Positions 36,800-48,761 of a stretch of DNA of 64,000 nt are shown piece by piece. The first letter of the stretch is position 1, and every line of letters starts with the position of its first letter. The translations under genes were made by a program, and so were the position numbers. The stretch is from Scandinavium goeteborgense (GTDB lineage Bacteria > Pseudomonadota > Gammaproteobacteria > Enterobacterales > Enterobacteriaceae): the NCBI RefSeq assembly GCF_003935895.2, contig NZ_CP054057.1, positions 62,001-126,000 on the forward strand. Reading direction: 5' to 3'. The notes under the pieces are model-generated. The model did not search any database. It saw only the letters and a list, made by a program, of their open reading frames with translations, and had not been told where the DNA came from.

Positions 36800-37420
36800 C
36801 TTGTCATGCATTTCAGGCGTTTTAGTCTGTTGCGAAGGTACAGGTTTTCGCGCTCAATATGTTGTGTGTAAAGCTTACCCGTGATGTGCTTTCATTCGGT
36901 AACACGTCATAAGCGCTGAAATTATCTGTATACCAAAAGGCCATATTAAAACCTGACAGTAACCCCAGTAACGTGCGCGGTGTTTTCCTGCTCCTGCGAC
37001 CAAAAGCATGGGCAATAATACGTTTGAGGCGAGGTTCCCATGCGTACCACAGCCAGCGTTGCTTCTTCTTATTGCCAACAAAGGACCACATTTCATCCAC
37101 TTCGCAAATGAGCTGAATTTGCAGATTATCCAGTGGAAGAGAGGCAATAATTTTCGGCGAGAGTTTTTTAGCGTGCGTGCCACGGCATTAATGCTGATAT
37201 GCAATGCCCGAGCGGTGTCGCGGATACCTGCATTATTTATCGCAAGATCAATGATCTGTGTCTTCATACCCTGCTGGCAAGCACGGTATTCATAGTCAAG
37301 TTGAAAGCTTCGGCAGCATGCCTGGCAACGATAACGTTGATGCCCGGTACACCCATGTCCATGCCTTTTCACCGGGGTGTTTGTTTACAAAACGGACATT
37401 TTACATCAACCTTAGCCATC
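36800..37420 (-). pseudogene. IS1-family transposase remnant (insA/insB)
   Basis: The minus strand reads MAKVDVKCPFCKQTPR, then after a one-base loss KRHGHGCTGHQRYRCQAC, the HTH NNAGIRDTARALHISINAV, and in the InsB frame LICEVDEMWSFVGNKKKQRW, LWYAWEP and FWYTDNFSAYDVLP with the catalytic residues. The frameshift near 37367 and the unclear ends make it inactive. The KKLSP-type slippery region between A and B is altered. Confidence 0.85.
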
Positions 37421-37584
37421 AAAATCCCCTCGATAAATACGGAGAGTTTATCTGATGTTCAACGGATTGAATACATGACCCAAAAAATGCTGATATGAAG
37501 ACTCTTGTGAATAATGTGCTTGTTCTGAACATAATTACACAGGCTTACGGAAATAATGAAACAGAGTAAGGCCTCGCTCATACT

Positions 37585-38208
37585 TTAAAAGTTATCGGGT
37601 ATGCTATCATTCAAAGATAACAAGTGTCCTTTATCACTTAGTGCGATGTATTGCCCCTTTTTAAGCTCTGATAATATTCCCATTACACCACTGCGCGATA
37701 GCCCGGATCGGCGTACGATGTAGTTTGTCACCGTTGTTTTACTCTTTTTTTCAATAGGCAACTCATTTAACTCATGAAGAAATGATTTAACCACATTATA
37801 TCTGTTCTGGTTAACCAAACGAAGATCTCTTCTAATAAAATAAGTCACCATGTGCGAGACGATTTTAAATAGAGTTGGCCAAAGGTTATTTTCATTCAAT
37901 CGGCGTGTAAATTCATCGTAATTAATAGTGGTGAAAGTTGCATGTGTTGATGATTTTATATAACAATAATGACTTTCTATTTCGCTATGAATAATGCCAA
38001 ATATATAAGGCGACTTGAGTTCCGAGATTAACAGGTCATCTTGTGCACGATACACATTCACTGCACCACTGGTCAGAAAGAGAACATTGCCAGATTGTAT
38101 ATTTGGCAGTTTAAGTGATTTACCGTGCTCATAAGGTAAAGCCACTGTTAAACCCTGACAAACGTCTATAATCTTTTGGATATCTTGTGATGGCTTGGCA
38201 TATTTCAT
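37585..38208 (-). CDS. Second IprA/Crp-like transcriptional regulator
   Basis: 207 residues with the same layout as the regulator at 31911-32564: a cNMP-like barrel (GNVLFLTSGAVNVYRAQDDLL) and a C-terminal winged HTH (KSKTTVTNYIVRRSGLSRSG). The two share the motifs YITKKTGL/YIVRRSGL followed by ARSGV/SRSGV but differ through the barrel, so they are paralogues rather than a recent copy. It lies downstream of the AraC regulator and pump on the same strand. Confidence 0.75.
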   Translation of the reverse strand: MKYAKPSQDIQKIIDVCQGLTVALPYEHGKSLKLPNIQSGNVLFLTSGAVNVYRAQDDLLISELKSPYIFGIIHSEIESHYCYIKSSTHATFTTINYDEFTRRLNENNLWPTLFKIVSHMVTYFIRRDLRLVNQNRYNVVKSFLHELNELPIEKKSKTTVTNYIVRRSGLSRSGVMGILSELKKGQYIALSDKGHLLSLNDSIPDNF

Positions 38209-38271
38209 TGTTTAACGCCTCTCCGAAAACATATTTTTTATTATTCACGCACGAGTAAACAAACTTCCCTA

Positions 38272-38664
38272 TTAATACAAATGCTCAACAGAAACCTGGT
38301 CGCGGTAAGCTGTCGGTGTCATACCCATTACACGCTTGAAAGTGCGATTAAACGATTGTTGGCTCTCGTATCCCAGACGAATTGAGACCTCACAAATGGT
38401 TACAGTTTCGCTAATCAGACTTTTGCACGCTTTTTCCAGTCTGCAGTTAATGATGTAATGTCCAATAGAGACCCCCATATTGCTTTTGAACACCCTTTGC
38501 AAGTGCCATTTCGAATAACCAGAAACAGCCGACAACATATTAATCGTTATCTTCGTTTCAATGTTCTGATGAATCCACTCACTTAATGTCTCAGCGAGAT
38601 CGGAATGGAACTCCCGCGTATGTTCATTAATAGCAATATACTGAAATTGATGCTTATTGTTCAT
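38272..38664 (-). CDS. AraC-family regulator of SoxS/MarA/RamA type
   Basis: 130 residues, a stand-alone DNA-binding domain as in MarA, SoxS and RamA. First HTH INMLSAVSGYSKWHLQRVFK, second HTH ICEVSIRLGYESQQSFNRTF, then FKRVMGMTPTAYRDQ, the AraC signature. Such regulators activate AcrAB-type pumps, and the gene lies 158 bp downstream of the pump permease on the same strand, so local control is plausible. Confidence 0.88.
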   Translation of the reverse strand: MNNKHQFQYIAINEHTREFHSDLAETLSEWIHQNIETKITINMLSAVSGYSKWHLQRVFKSNMGVSIGHYIINCRLEKACKSLISETVTICEVSIRLGYESQQSFNRTFKRVMGMTPTAYRDQVSVEHLY

Positions 38665-38822
38665 ATGGAAGTGACTTACTTATTTCAATTAAGTTAGGTG
38701 CTAATTAATCAGCTGGAGGAACAATAATAGCAAAGCGTCCATTTTTAGCCACATCCAATACTGGACCGAAAAAAAAGCCAGCGAGAATTAATCACTGGCT
38801 TCATGTTATTCATTGTTAATTA

Positions 38823-41800
38823 TTAATTTTTTTGCATACCGAATCTGCGCTGTACCACGACATAGAAAACGGGAACAAAGAAGATTGCAAGCAAAGTAGC
38901 GGTGAGCATTCCCCCCATAACCCCGGTGCCCACAGCGTTTTGTGCGCCGGAGCCTGCGCCAGTACTGATAACCAACGGTAATACACCTAAAATAAAGGCT
39001 AATGACGTCATCAGAATTGGTCGTAAACGCATACGAGAAGCTTCAAGAATAGCTTCCATCAACTCTTTTCTCTCTTTCTCCATTAGATCTTTAGCAAACT
39101 CGACTATTAAAATGGCATTTTTCGCTGACAGGCCAATGGTGGTCAGTAAGCCAACCTGGAAGTAAACGTCGTTATTCAACCCACGCAGGCTGGCCGCAAG
39201 CAATGCGCCAACCACGCCCAGTGGCACAACTAACATCACCGAGAATGGAACAGACCAGCTCTCATAAAGTGCGGCCAGGCACAAGAAGACGATCAATAAC
39301 GAAATACCATACAGAGCAGGCGCTTGATCGCCAGATAACCTTTCCTGATATGACATGCCCGTCCAGTCGTATCCAACACCTGCGGGTAATTTCGCCGCCA
39401 TTGACTCAATCATCAGCATCGCTTCTCCGGTACTTTTTCCTGGCGCGGCTTCACCCAGGATTTCCATTGATGGCAAGCCGTTAAAGCGTTCAAGACGCGG
39501 CGAGCCCGTCATCCAGTGCGCTTCCGAGAACGCATTGAATGGAACCATTTGTCCGTCTGTTCCACGCACAAACCAGTTATTGATATCATCGGGTAACATT
39601 CGAAATGGCGCATCACCCTGCACATAAACTTTTTTCACACGTCCACGGTCAATGAAATCATTCACATAACTCCCGCCCAACGCAGAAGAAACGGTCTGAT
39701 CGATATCAGTCAGCGATATCCCCAAGGCCTGTGCTTTTTCTTGATCGATGTCTAGCTTGAATTGTGGTGTGTCTTCAAGTCCATTCGGACGCACTCGGGT
39801 GAGCGCATCAGGGCGCTGCTTAATCATCCCCAATAATTGGTTACGAGCCTGAGTTAGCGCCTGATGTCCAAGGTTCGCTTTATCAATCAGTTCGAAGTCA
39901 AAACCTGTCGCAGTGCCTAACTCGATAATTGCCGGTAGGTTAAAACCAATAACAATACCATCTTTGATTTGAGAGAAGGTTCTATTCGCCCGCCCAATGA
40001 TGGCTTTCACCCCATTTTGTTTACCTTCACGTTCGTCCCACGATTTAAGGCTGACAAACGCAAGGCCTGTATTTTGCCCCTGGCCGCTATAACTAAAGCC
40101 ATTCACTGTAAATACAGAACGGACGTTCGCTTTTTCTTTTGTCAAATAGTAATTCGATACCTGATCAAGCACTTTCTGCGTTCGGGCCTGTGTTGCACCC
40201 GACGGGAGCTGGACCATCGTCATAAAAACGCCCTGGTCCTCATCCGGTAGAAATGATGTTGGCAAACGTATAAATAGTACCACCATCGCCACAAGGATCC
40301 CCACATACAGCAAGAGGTAACGCCCAGTTTTGCGCAGGATTTTCTGCACGCTATCGGTGTAATGATTTGTGCTCTTTTCGAATTTCTCGTTAAACCAACC
40401 AAAAAAACCGGTTTGCACAGCGTGGCTACCTTTTGCTACTGGCTTGAGGAGCGTGGCGCACAATGCAGGCGTTAAAATTAATGCTACCAGAACCGACAAC
40501 GCCATCGCGGATACAATGGTTATGGAAAACTGGCGATAAATAGCCCCGGTGGATCCGCCGAAGAAAGCCATCGGCACAAACACCGCTGAGAGTACAGTCG
40601 CAATACCGACCAATGCCCCCTGAATTTGTTCCATCGATTTTAACGTCGCCTCTTTCGGAGGGAGTCCTTCCTCAACCATCACGCGTTCAACGTTTTCCAC
40701 CACAACAATCGCATCATCGACAAGTAGACCTATTGCCAGCACCATGCCAAACATCGTTAAGGTATTTATGGAGTAACCACAGGTTTCCAGTACCGCAAAA
40801 GTACCAAGCAGAACCACGGGAACGGCTATTGTCGGAATAAGCGTGGCGCGAAGGTTTTGCAGGAACAAATACATAACTAGGAATACCAGTACGATTGCTT
40901 CCAATAGCGTCTTCACGACTTCGCTGATCGAGATGGTAATAAACGGCGTGGTATCGTAAGGGTAAACCGTCTGCAGCCCCTGCGGAAAGTAAGGTTGCAG
41001 ATCGTTGAGTTTTGCTTTGATAGCATTAGCGGTATCCAGCGCATTAGCACCCGTTGCAAGCTTAATCCCCAATCCGGATGCCACTTTGCCATTAATTTTG
41101 GCCACGGTATTATAGTTCTCGCCACCCAGCCCAATGCGGGCAATGTCCTTCAGGCGGACCTGTGAACCATCGCTATTAACCTTCAGCAAAATATTGCCAA
41201 ATTCTTTCATATCTTTGAGGCGAGTCTGGACAATAATCGATGCATTAAGCTGCTGATTGGCTATCGATGGCGCCCCGCCGAGTTGTCCGGCCGCAATTTG
41301 GTTATTTTGAACCTTAAGCTGATTAATCACATCCACCGGCGTGAGCTGATATTTGTTCAATGAATCTGCATTTAGCCAGATGCGCATAGCGTACTGTGCG
41401 CCGAAAAGCTGTACCGCACCAACACCATTCAGTCGGCTGATGGAATCCTGGATATTTGAAGCAACATAATCGGTAATATCTTCTTGAGTCGCTGAAGGAT
41501 CGTCGGAAACAAAGCCAGCAACCAGTAGAAAACTACTACTTGATTTCTGAACGTTGATTCCCTGCTGTTGCACTTCTTGAGGCAAGAGTGGCATGGCCAG
41601 CTGAAGTTTGTTCTGCACCTGAACCTGGGCAATGTCCGGATCGGCCGAGGAATTAAAGGTGATCGTAATAGTAACAGCCCCTGTGGAATCACTCACTGAT
41701 GACATATACATCAGGTTGTCGATACCATTCATTTTTTGTTCGATAACCTGCGTGACTGTATCCTCTACAGTCTTGGCGTCAGCCCCTGGATAAACGGCTG

Positions 41801-41942
41801 TAATGGCTACCGCAGGTGGAGCAATTGTCGGGTATTGTGCAACCGGTAGTTTCATTATCGCCAGCCCACCGGCCAGCATTAGTAAAATCGCCAGCACCCA
41901 CGCGAAAATAGGGCGAGTGATAAAGAATTTAGACATGTTCAA
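38823..41942 (-). CDS. RND multidrug efflux permease, AcrB-like
   Basis: 1039 residues, close to AcrB in length and along most of the sequence ([14 protein letters not shown] start, [21 protein letters not shown] porter region). Twelve transmembrane helices with the proton-relay pair in [17 protein letters not shown] (~residues 402-418) and the lysine in [17 protein letters not shown] (~935-951). Exports drugs, dyes or bile salts with proton antiport; the substrate range cannot be read off. Thirty-seven bases separate it from the adaptor gene. No TolC-type gene is in the locus, so a chromosomal TolC is presumably used. Confidence 0.95.
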   Translation of the reverse strand: MNMSKFFITRPIFAWVLAILLMLAGGLAIMKLPVAQYPTIAPPAVAITAVYPGADAKTVEDTVTQVIEQKMNGIDNLMYMSSVSDSTGAVTITITFNSSADPDIAQVQVQNKLQLAMPLLPQEVQQQGINVQKSSSSFLLVAGFVSDDPSATQEDITDYVASNIQDSISRLNGVGAVQLFGAQYAMRIWLNADSLNKYQLTPVDVINQLKVQNNQIAAGQLGGAPSIANQQLNASIIVQTRLKDMKEFGNILLKVNSDGSQVRLKDIARIGLGGENYNTVAKINGKVASGLGIKLATGANALDTANAIKAKLNDLQPYFPQGLQTVYPYDTTPFITISISEVVKTLLEAIVLVFLVMYLFLQNLRATLIPTIAVPVVLLGTFAVLETCGYSINTLTMFGMVLAIGLLVDDAIVVVENVERVMVEEGLPPKEATLKSMEQIQGALVGIATVLSAVFVPMAFFGGSTGAIYRQFSITIVSAMALSVLVALILTPALCATLLKPVAKGSHAVQTGFFGWFNEKFEKSTNHYTDSVQKILRKTGRYLLLYVGILVAMVVLFIRLPTSFLPDEDQGVFMTMVQLPSGATQARTQKVLDQVSNYYLTKEKANVRSVFTVNGFSYSGQGQNTGLAFVSLKSWDEREGKQNGVKAIIGRANRTFSQIKDGIVIGFNLPAIIELGTATGFDFELIDKANLGHQALTQARNQLLGMIKQRPDALTRVRPNGLEDTPQFKLDIDQEKAQALGISLTDIDQTVSSALGGSYVNDFIDRGRVKKVYVQGDAPFRMLPDDINNWFVRGTDGQMVPFNAFSEAHWMTGSPRLERFNGLPSMEILGEAAPGKSTGEAMLMIESMAAKLPAGVGYDWTGMSYQERLSGDQAPALYGISLLIVFLCLAALYESWSVPFSVMLVVPLGVVGALLAASLRGLNNDVYFQVGLLTTIGLSAKNAILIVEFAKDLMEKERKELMEAILEASRMRLRPILMTSLAFILGVLPLVISTGAGSGAQNAVGTGVMGGMLTATLLAIFFVPVFYVVVQRRFGMQKN

Positions 41943-41979
41943 AACAACCTTTCATCGTTATGTTTCAGTAAGCAAAAAC

Positions 41980-43137
41980 TTATGACGCTGAGGCTTTAGC
42001 GGGCGTTGGTGTTTCTGGCTGCACCGCATTACCAGGCTTCACTTTTTGTAAGCCACTCACTATTACCTTGTCCCCTTCAGACAGACCTTTGCTGATTAAC
42101 CAGCTATCGCCAATAGCCTTCGAAGTTGCAACAGTACGCCTTTCAGCTTTATTTTCTGAGTTGACGACCATCACCACGGCTTCTCCTCTCGGATTACGCG
42201 TCACGGCTTGTTGCGGAATGAGGATTGCATCTTGCTTGATCCCCTCATCTACCTTCGCACGGACGAACATACCAGGCAGTAAACTGTGTTGGGGATTAGG
42301 AAATACAGCACGTAACGAGATAGATCCAGTTCTCTGATCGACGGTGACGTCAGAAAACTCAAGATGTCCTTTCAGCGGGTACACTTCACCATTTTCCAGC
42401 GTCAAAGAGACTTTGGTCTCAGGAGTTTTCTCAACCTGTCCATTTGAAATAGCCTGCTTTAAGTGAGTGAACTCCTCACTTGATTGTGTGAGATCGACAT
42501 AGATGGGATCAAGTTGTTGCACGGTAGCTAGCGAATTCGATTGTTCAACCGTGACCAGGGCACCTTCAGTAAGATTGGATTTGCCAATCCACCCGCTTAT
42601 CGGTGAAGCCACATCTGTGTAATTCAACTGAATTTGTGCTGTATTAACTCCGGCTTTTGCTGACGTCACGTTTGCATCGGCCTGACGTGTATTAGCCTGT
42701 GCAGTATCAAACTCCTGCTGACTGACATATTTCGAGGCTAGTAGCGTCTGATAACGATTCATCTTCAGATGGGCAATATGCGCAGAAGCTTGTGCCTGGA
42801 GTAATTCACTCTTGGCTTTAACGAGCGATGCCTGATAGTTTGCTGGATCGATTTTATAAAGCGACTCGCCGCGCTTAACCTCGCTACCCTCAACAAAATT
42901 ACGTTTGAGAATAATCCCACTAACCTGAGGGCGAACATCGGCGACACGCCAGGCAGAAGTGCGCCCAGGCAGCAAAGTGTCGATCTTTAGGGGGGATTGA
43001 CGAGCAGTGATAACTATTACACGAGGTGGAGGTGACAATTTTTTAGCCGCACTATCATCATCGCAACCGATAAGCAACATCCCACCTGTAACCAGTAACA
43101 CTCTCTGTAAATTTAATAGGTTAGAATAACGTTTCAC
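41980..43137 (-). CDS. RND efflux periplasmic adaptor, AcrA-like
   Basis: 385 residues. Lipoprotein signal with LIGC at about residues 22-25, then a barrel-sandwich hybrid (PQVSGIILKRNFVEGSEVKRGE), a long coiled-coil hairpin rich in Ala/Gln/Leu (residues ~100-165) and the returning lipoyl half (SPISGWIGKSNLTEGALV). Connects the permease to the outer-membrane channel. First gene of the pump operon; a promoter should lie in the 244-bp gap shared with the divergent gene at 43382. Confidence 0.94.
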   Translation of the reverse strand: MKRYSNLLNLQRVLLVTGGMLLIGCDDDSAAKKLSPPPRVIVITARQSPLKIDTLLPGRTSAWRVADVRPQVSGIILKRNFVEGSEVKRGESLYKIDPANYQASLVKAKSELLQAQASAHIAHLKMNRYQTLLASKYVSQQEFDTAQANTRQADANVTSAKAGVNTAQIQLNYTDVASPISGWIGKSNLTEGALVTVEQSNSLATVQQLDPIYVDLTQSSEEFTHLKQAISNGQVEKTPETKVSLTLENGEVYPLKGHLEFSDVTVDQRTGSISLRAVFPNPQHSLLPGMFVRAKVDEGIKQDAILIPQQAVTRNPRGEAVVMVVNSENKAERRTVATSKAIGDSWLISKGLSEGDKVIVSGLQKVKPGNAVQPETPTPAKASAS

Positions 43138-43381
43138 TGAGACTCCTTAGTTATGCCTGGTAGCCATTGTTAATTAAATGACTTGGCGGCATAAACTGCC
43201 CCGCACGCAGTAACCTAGTCAGTGTCTAAATCTTAATGGCATGTGTTAATAAAATAATCCTCATTATATTCCATAGGGCTAACACAGGCGCAATGCTCAA
43301 TAATGGGCTGGGAATGACATTGCATTTTCATTTAATCTCTTAAATAATCAGCTAAACCGTGAAGACTTTGAAAGATAAGGG

Positions 43382-43564
43382 ATGATTATGCTTAAGAATA
43401 TGCTTGCTATCTGTTTGCTTGTTTCTGTATCCTCAAGCGCGGCCTTTGCTGCTGACCATATAGAGAACCCGTGTAAAGGTAAGAACCAAGGGGATAAAGT
43501 GACGGTAACGGACAAGAGTGGGCATGAAACGACCATGACCTGCGGTAAGTTACTGACCAAATAA
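43382..43564 (+). CDS. Small periplasmic protein with two cysteines
   Basis: 58-60 residues with a signal peptide ending AAFA; the mature part is ~36 residues with CKGKNQGDKVTVTDKSGH and one further cysteine (TCGKLL), probably disulfide-bonded. Two starts are possible (43382 or 43388); AAGGGATG lies just before. Divergent from the pump operon. No family recognised. Confidence 0.6.
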   Translation: MIMLKNMLAICLLVSVSSSAAFAADHIENPCKGKNQGDKVTVTDKSGHETTMTCGKLLTK

Positions 43565-43573
43565 CTGGTCATA

Positions 43574-43608
43574 CCCCTCTGAGTAAATACGATAATTATA
43601 CAGAGGGG
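43574..43608 (+). terminator. Hairpin after the small periplasmic gene
   Basis: CCCCTCTG (43574-43581) pairs with CAGAGGGG (43601-43608). No T-run follows, so termination strength is uncertain. Confidence 0.5.
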
Positions 43609-43799
43609 AGTATCACTCCATTGCATAGAGCACCCCATCTCATTTAATTAACTCCTTAACAATTGAATCTCGCAATGCGACATAAAAGTCATGCGCGTAC
43701 AGGTGATTAGTTTAAGAACGACCCTCACATTTCTCTTCAATGTTCCCTTTTCATTAAACTCTTACATCACTATTCTATTTTTAATTATGAGTACTTAAA

Positions 43800-44639
43800 A
43801 TGAAAGCTGCACATTTCTCATTAATAAAAAACACGACAAGCTGGGTAGTGCAAAATGAGCACCTGATATTCCAAATGATAACAAACATTTTGGTTGCCCT
43901 ATTTTTACTGTTCACCGGTGTACTTATTGCCCGATTTGCTGCCGGTGGGCTACGTAAGTTAATGAACGCACGAAAGGTTGACCAGACGGTCACCCAATTC
44001 TGTTGTACTCTTCTGCGCTATGCTCTGCTCACTTTTACCATTATTGCCGCGCTCGGCAGGATGGGGGTTGAAACATCTTCTATCATCGCTGTTATTGGTG
44101 CTGCGGGCTTGGCTATCGGCCTTGCCCTACAAGGTTCGCTGTCAAACTTCGCCGCAGGTGTCTTATTAGTCTCTTTGCGCCCTTTCAAGGTCGGAGAATT
44201 TTGTGAAATTGGAGGTGTTTCAGGCACGATTGAAGAAGTTCATATTTTCTCGACCACGTTACGAACTGTAGATAATAAATCTGTAGTCATTCCAAATGGG
44301 AAAATCATCTCAGGTGATATCGTCAATTACTCTCGCCACCCGTCTCGTCGGGTTGAAATTAATATAGGCGTTTCTTATAACAGCGATATTCATAAAGTAA
44401 AGCAGGTCATTACAGAAGTAATTCTCCCTGACAAAAGGCTGATACCTGGTAGTGAATTGATGGTGCGTCTTTACGATATGGGACCTTCCTCCTTAAATTA
44501 TATCGCCCGATTTTGGGTTAAGAATGAAGACTATTGGGACATCTATTTTGATATGACAGAGGCGATTAAAATTGCTCTTGATGAAAACAAAATTGGCATT
44601 CCATTCCCACAGATGGACGTGCATATCCATCGGGTCTGA
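43800..44639 (+). CDS. MscS-family small-conductance mechanosensitive channel
   Basis: 279 residues, the size of E. coli MscS. Three N-terminal transmembrane segments end in the pore helix AIGLALQGSLSNFAAGVLL (~residues 96-116), followed by the beta domain VGEFCEIGGVSGTIEEV and DNKSVVIPNGKIISGDIVNYS, both characteristic. Opens on membrane tension to release solutes. A paralogue beside the chromosomal mscS is likely. Separate transcript from the pump. Confidence 0.93.
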   Translation: MKAAHFSLIKNTTSWVVQNEHLIFQMITNILVALFLLFTGVLIARFAAGGLRKLMNARKVDQTVTQFCCTLLRYALLTFTIIAALGRMGVETSSIIAVIGAAGLAIGLALQGSLSNFAAGVLLVSLRPFKVGEFCEIGGVSGTIEEVHIFSTTLRTVDNKSVVIPNGKIISGDIVNYSRHPSRRVEINIGVSYNSDIHKVKQVITEVILPDKRLIPGSELMVRLYDMGPSSLNYIARFWVKNEDYWDIYFDMTEAIKIALDENKIGIPFPQMDVHIHRV

Positions 44640-44859
44640 TTAATGAGTGTAAAAAACTGCGCATATGCCGGTTTTCTTACATTTTCTCACCAAAATAAGG
44701 CTTCTAGGTCAGCCATGCCACTTTGTTACAGCCCGTTACATCGGCCTTCGGGACGTTTTTTTGGCGAGCAGCATGTCCATTATCGCATAAGTATTAATCG
44801 TCGGTATACAGCTACAACAGGCCGCGCGTGTTCGGATCGATCGTCGGAAATTGAAGTGG

Positions 44860-46034
<1,175 letters not shown>

Positions 46035-46369
46035 AATGTCACCTGTTTTGATTATGAGGTGATGATATCGCCTCTATTCAGGTGGCCAAATTCACTATGC
46101 CATATATGGACGTCCCGTGTTGTGCAAGTCCTGAGTTGATACGGTTTGCTGCCATATATCCGGCGTCGTTGGTGGATCTAATGACCCGCGCCATGATGTC
46201 ATCCGCACCCTGTTTCCTTATCACTACATCGGTATGTCACTACCACGGCACAGTTCAGGCTATTACAGGGTCGGTTTACCGTTCTCTCATCAGTACCTGC
46301 AAACTCAGGAGGAATGCTATTGCTCAGGCACAACAGTGGTTAACTCATAGCGAAAGCCCTGTTGATGTT

Positions 46370-47371
46370 AAAACTTGTTGATTCAGTCAGTAGCCGCCAG
46401 ACGATGCGTGTCAGTTTATTGGCCAGTGCGACCGTGGCTTTCATTTTGCCCCTTCGGTCAGTAAGGCGCTTCAGCCATATACCTAATGCATCATCTCGCT
46501 TATGAGCCCAGTGCATAACAGAACGGGCACCATGAATAATCAGCGTCCTGAGGTCACGATTGCCGTTCTTGGACATGGATGAGAGGCTGCTTTTCCCACC
46601 GGAGCTACGTTGTCTGGGAACCAGACCACACCAGGCGGATAATTGCCGCCCGTAGTAAACTGTTCAGCATTCACTTCACTCAGAAAAGCAGCGGCAATAA
46701 GTGGGCCAATACCCGGTATTGTCATCAGCACTTTGTATTTGGGTTGTTGTTGGCACAGAGCCGCAAGGCAGTGTTCTGCAGAAAGAATACGCTCATTAAG
46801 TGAGTGTATGTTTTCGAGCAACGAGAACAGCAACTGGCGTAGTACAGGGGAAATTAACTGTTCTGCATCCTCAATAATATCGGGTAGTCGCTGCTGTAAA
46901 ATATGAATACCAACAGGGATCTCTATCCCTTGTTCTGCTGCCAGTGACCTGGCCTGGTTTGCCTGAGCAGTACGCTGCTCCACCATCAACTGACGCGCGC
47001 TTCGAAGAGCCTTAATATCCTGCTGCTTACCGTTTTGATAGCAACGAAATGAATACCCGGGCGAAGCGCTGTCTCACAAATTGCCAGCGCATCATTGGCA
47101 TCGTTTTTTTGGTGATGTGTGAATGCATTTACGTGTTGGGTGGGATGAGTCGGATGAAAAAGCCCATTGACTGAAAAGTGCGTCCCCAGTAATGCGAAGT
47201 AGCACAAGCCTCCATTGCAATAATCGAACCGGCAGGAAACTGACGAAGGGTATCCAGCAGTTTAACCCGGGAAACCTTACGGTTAAATGCAATGCTCCCG
47301 TCGCTCATCCTGACGCAGACCTGAAAGACAGATTTAGCCAGATCGATACCGATGACTTTTATTGAGTTCAT
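46370..47371 (-). pseudogene. IS110-family transposase with frameshifts
   Basis: The minus strand starts MNSIKVIGIDLAKSVFQVC, the DEDD domain start with catalytic Asp, continues in a second frame KNDANDALAICETALRP, then QARSLAAEQGIEIPVG and IPGIGPLIAAAFLSEVNAEQ (transposase_20), and ends NGNRDLRTLIIHGARSV. Changes of frame near 47150, 47000 and 46600 show that it is broken. Confidence 0.88.
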
Positions 47372-47453
47372 GATGCAGTACCTCTGAAAAAAAGAACACT
47401 CTGCATAAGTGTGGCAGGACTTGCGCTGAGTGAGGGACGTCCATCACATCACT

Positions 47454-47728
47454 ACAATGGCGCTTATTACTGGACGGCGGTGTATGCGGACAGAAATCAG
47501 GCGGTGGCCAGGCAGAGGCTTACCGGGAGCAATGCTTACTGGAAATGGAACACGGCTTATAACCAGCGGTCGGTGGCCGAAACGGCGATGTACCGGGTTA
47601 AACAACTGTTCGGTGGGCACTTGACGCTGCGTGACTACGATGCGCAGGTTGGTGAGGCTATGGCCATGATCCGTGCCATAAACAAAATGACGCGTGCAGG
47701 GATGCCAGAAAGTGTGCGGATTGCCTGA
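47454..47728 (+). pseudogene. IS5-family transposase C-terminal fragment
   Basis: The frame reads AYYWTAVYADRNQAVARQRL, AYNQRSVAETAMYRVKQLFG and GEAMAMIRAINKMTRAGMPE, the C-terminal DDE glutamate region of IS5/IS903-type transposases. The N-terminal two thirds are missing; its left side abuts the IS110 remnant. An IR-like GATTGATTCAACAAAGCC follows at 47763-47780. Confidence 0.85.
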
Positions 47729-48041
47729 AGAGGTCAGTGACGGGAGGCACTTTTATCTAAATCCGATTGATTCAACAAAGCCCATGTGGCCTCGCAACTT
47801 GTTGAACTCTGATAATAATTCAGTTCTCAAAAAAGAACCCCCTTCTCAGCGATTGACGAAAAGGTCCATTAAAGGATGCTGAAACGGTTGTGCATTATAA
47901 AGTTCTTTTCTGTTATTCACCGGAGTGGTAGGTTTTAGAAACGCATCAAGCATAGTTATTAAATACAGCCAGATGCGCTTTAAAGCATATAAAGATGACA
48001 CTTTCATTACAGTTATTAATTTATCTAAAAGGAGAAGAGAA

Positions 48042-48116
48042 ATGATCGTCACTCTAACCATTATGACATTTGTCTTTTTAGGCGTGTTCATCACCTTCCT
48101 GGTGTGTACTAGATAA
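48042..48116 (+). CDS. 24-residue single-helix membrane peptide
   Basis: AAAGGAGAAGAGAA gives a very strong ribosome-binding site 6-12 bp before ATG 48042. The peptide MIVTLTIMTFVFLGVFITFL plus VCTR is one hydrophobic helix with a basic end, as in many enteric small membrane proteins. A longer in-frame reading from 47925 would put the ribosome-binding site inside the coding sequence, so I prefer the short form. No homologue recognised. Confidence 0.55.
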   Translation: MIVTLTIMTFVFLGVFITFLVCTR

Positions 48117-48149
48117 TCCAGGGGTTACTTGGTTTTATTTTTATTTAAT

Positions 48150-48170
48150 ATCACTGAAGTAATCAGTGAT
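48150..48170. promoter_or_regulatory. Perfect palindrome upstream of the envelope cluster
   Basis: ATCACTGA-AGTAA-TCAGTGAT, 8-bp arms with a 5-bp spacer, 56 bp before the DUF417 start codon. Its symmetry suits a dimeric repressor or activator; it could also be the stem of a terminator of the preceding small gene, but the following bases are not T-rich. Confidence 0.5.
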
Positions 48171-48226
48171 GTGGTTTGGCTTCGGCATTGTGATAACTAT
48201 ATATGATAGAGTTAGGGGGTGAGGCT

Positions 48227-48733
48227 ATGAATAAATTACCCATTTTAAATGTAGAAACGAGAAACAACCTTGAAACCATTTTGCTGAGGGCGAGCCTTGT
48301 AATCGTTTTTTTCTTTTTTGGTTACGCAAAATGGTTTGAGTATGAAGCTGCAGGCTTGACTCACCTTATTGCTAATAGTCCATTGCTGTCTTGGATGTAC
48401 TCAACCTTCGGTATTCGAGGCGCGAGTTATGTACTTGGTGTTGCAGAGTGGAGTTTTGGGGGATTACTATTCATTGGATTCTGGTTCCCGCTAGCCGGTC
48501 TTTTGGGGGCAGCGGGTTCGGTTGTCACATTTCTGGTTACATTGACCCTTTTATTTACTACTCCAGGCATGATAGCCCCTGATGTTGGAAGTTTTCCTGC
48601 CTTGAACAGTACTGCTCAGTTTCTACTAAAAGATATTGTTTTATTAGCTGCTTCCTTATTTTTACTACGTGCAGAGATGAGGCGCTGTAATAAGTTAATT
48701 AAGACCGATAACCCTATGAATGTCAGTGATTAA
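48227..48733 (+). CDS. DUF417-family membrane protein, RclC-like
   Basis: 168 residues from ATG 48227 (MNKLPILN), preceded by AGGGGGTGAGG; an upstream start at 48203 would include this site. Four transmembrane helices. The stretches IVFFFFGYAKWFEYEAAGL, LIANSPLLSWMY and TPGMIAPDVGSFPALN match the DUF417 family that includes RclC/YkgB, a protein of the reactive-chlorine response in E. coli. Function at the molecular level is unknown. First main gene of a five-gene same-strand cluster. Confidence 0.85.
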   Translation: MNKLPILNVETRNNLETILLRASLVIVFFFFGYAKWFEYEAAGLTHLIANSPLLSWMYSTFGIRGASYVLGVAEWSFGGLLFIGFWFPLAGLLGAAGSVVTFLVTLTLLFTTPGMIAPDVGSFPALNSTAQFLLKDIVLLAASLFLLRAEMRRCNKLIKTDNPMNVSD

Positions 48734-48761
48734 CCCCTTCATTACAATACAGAGGATCGCC

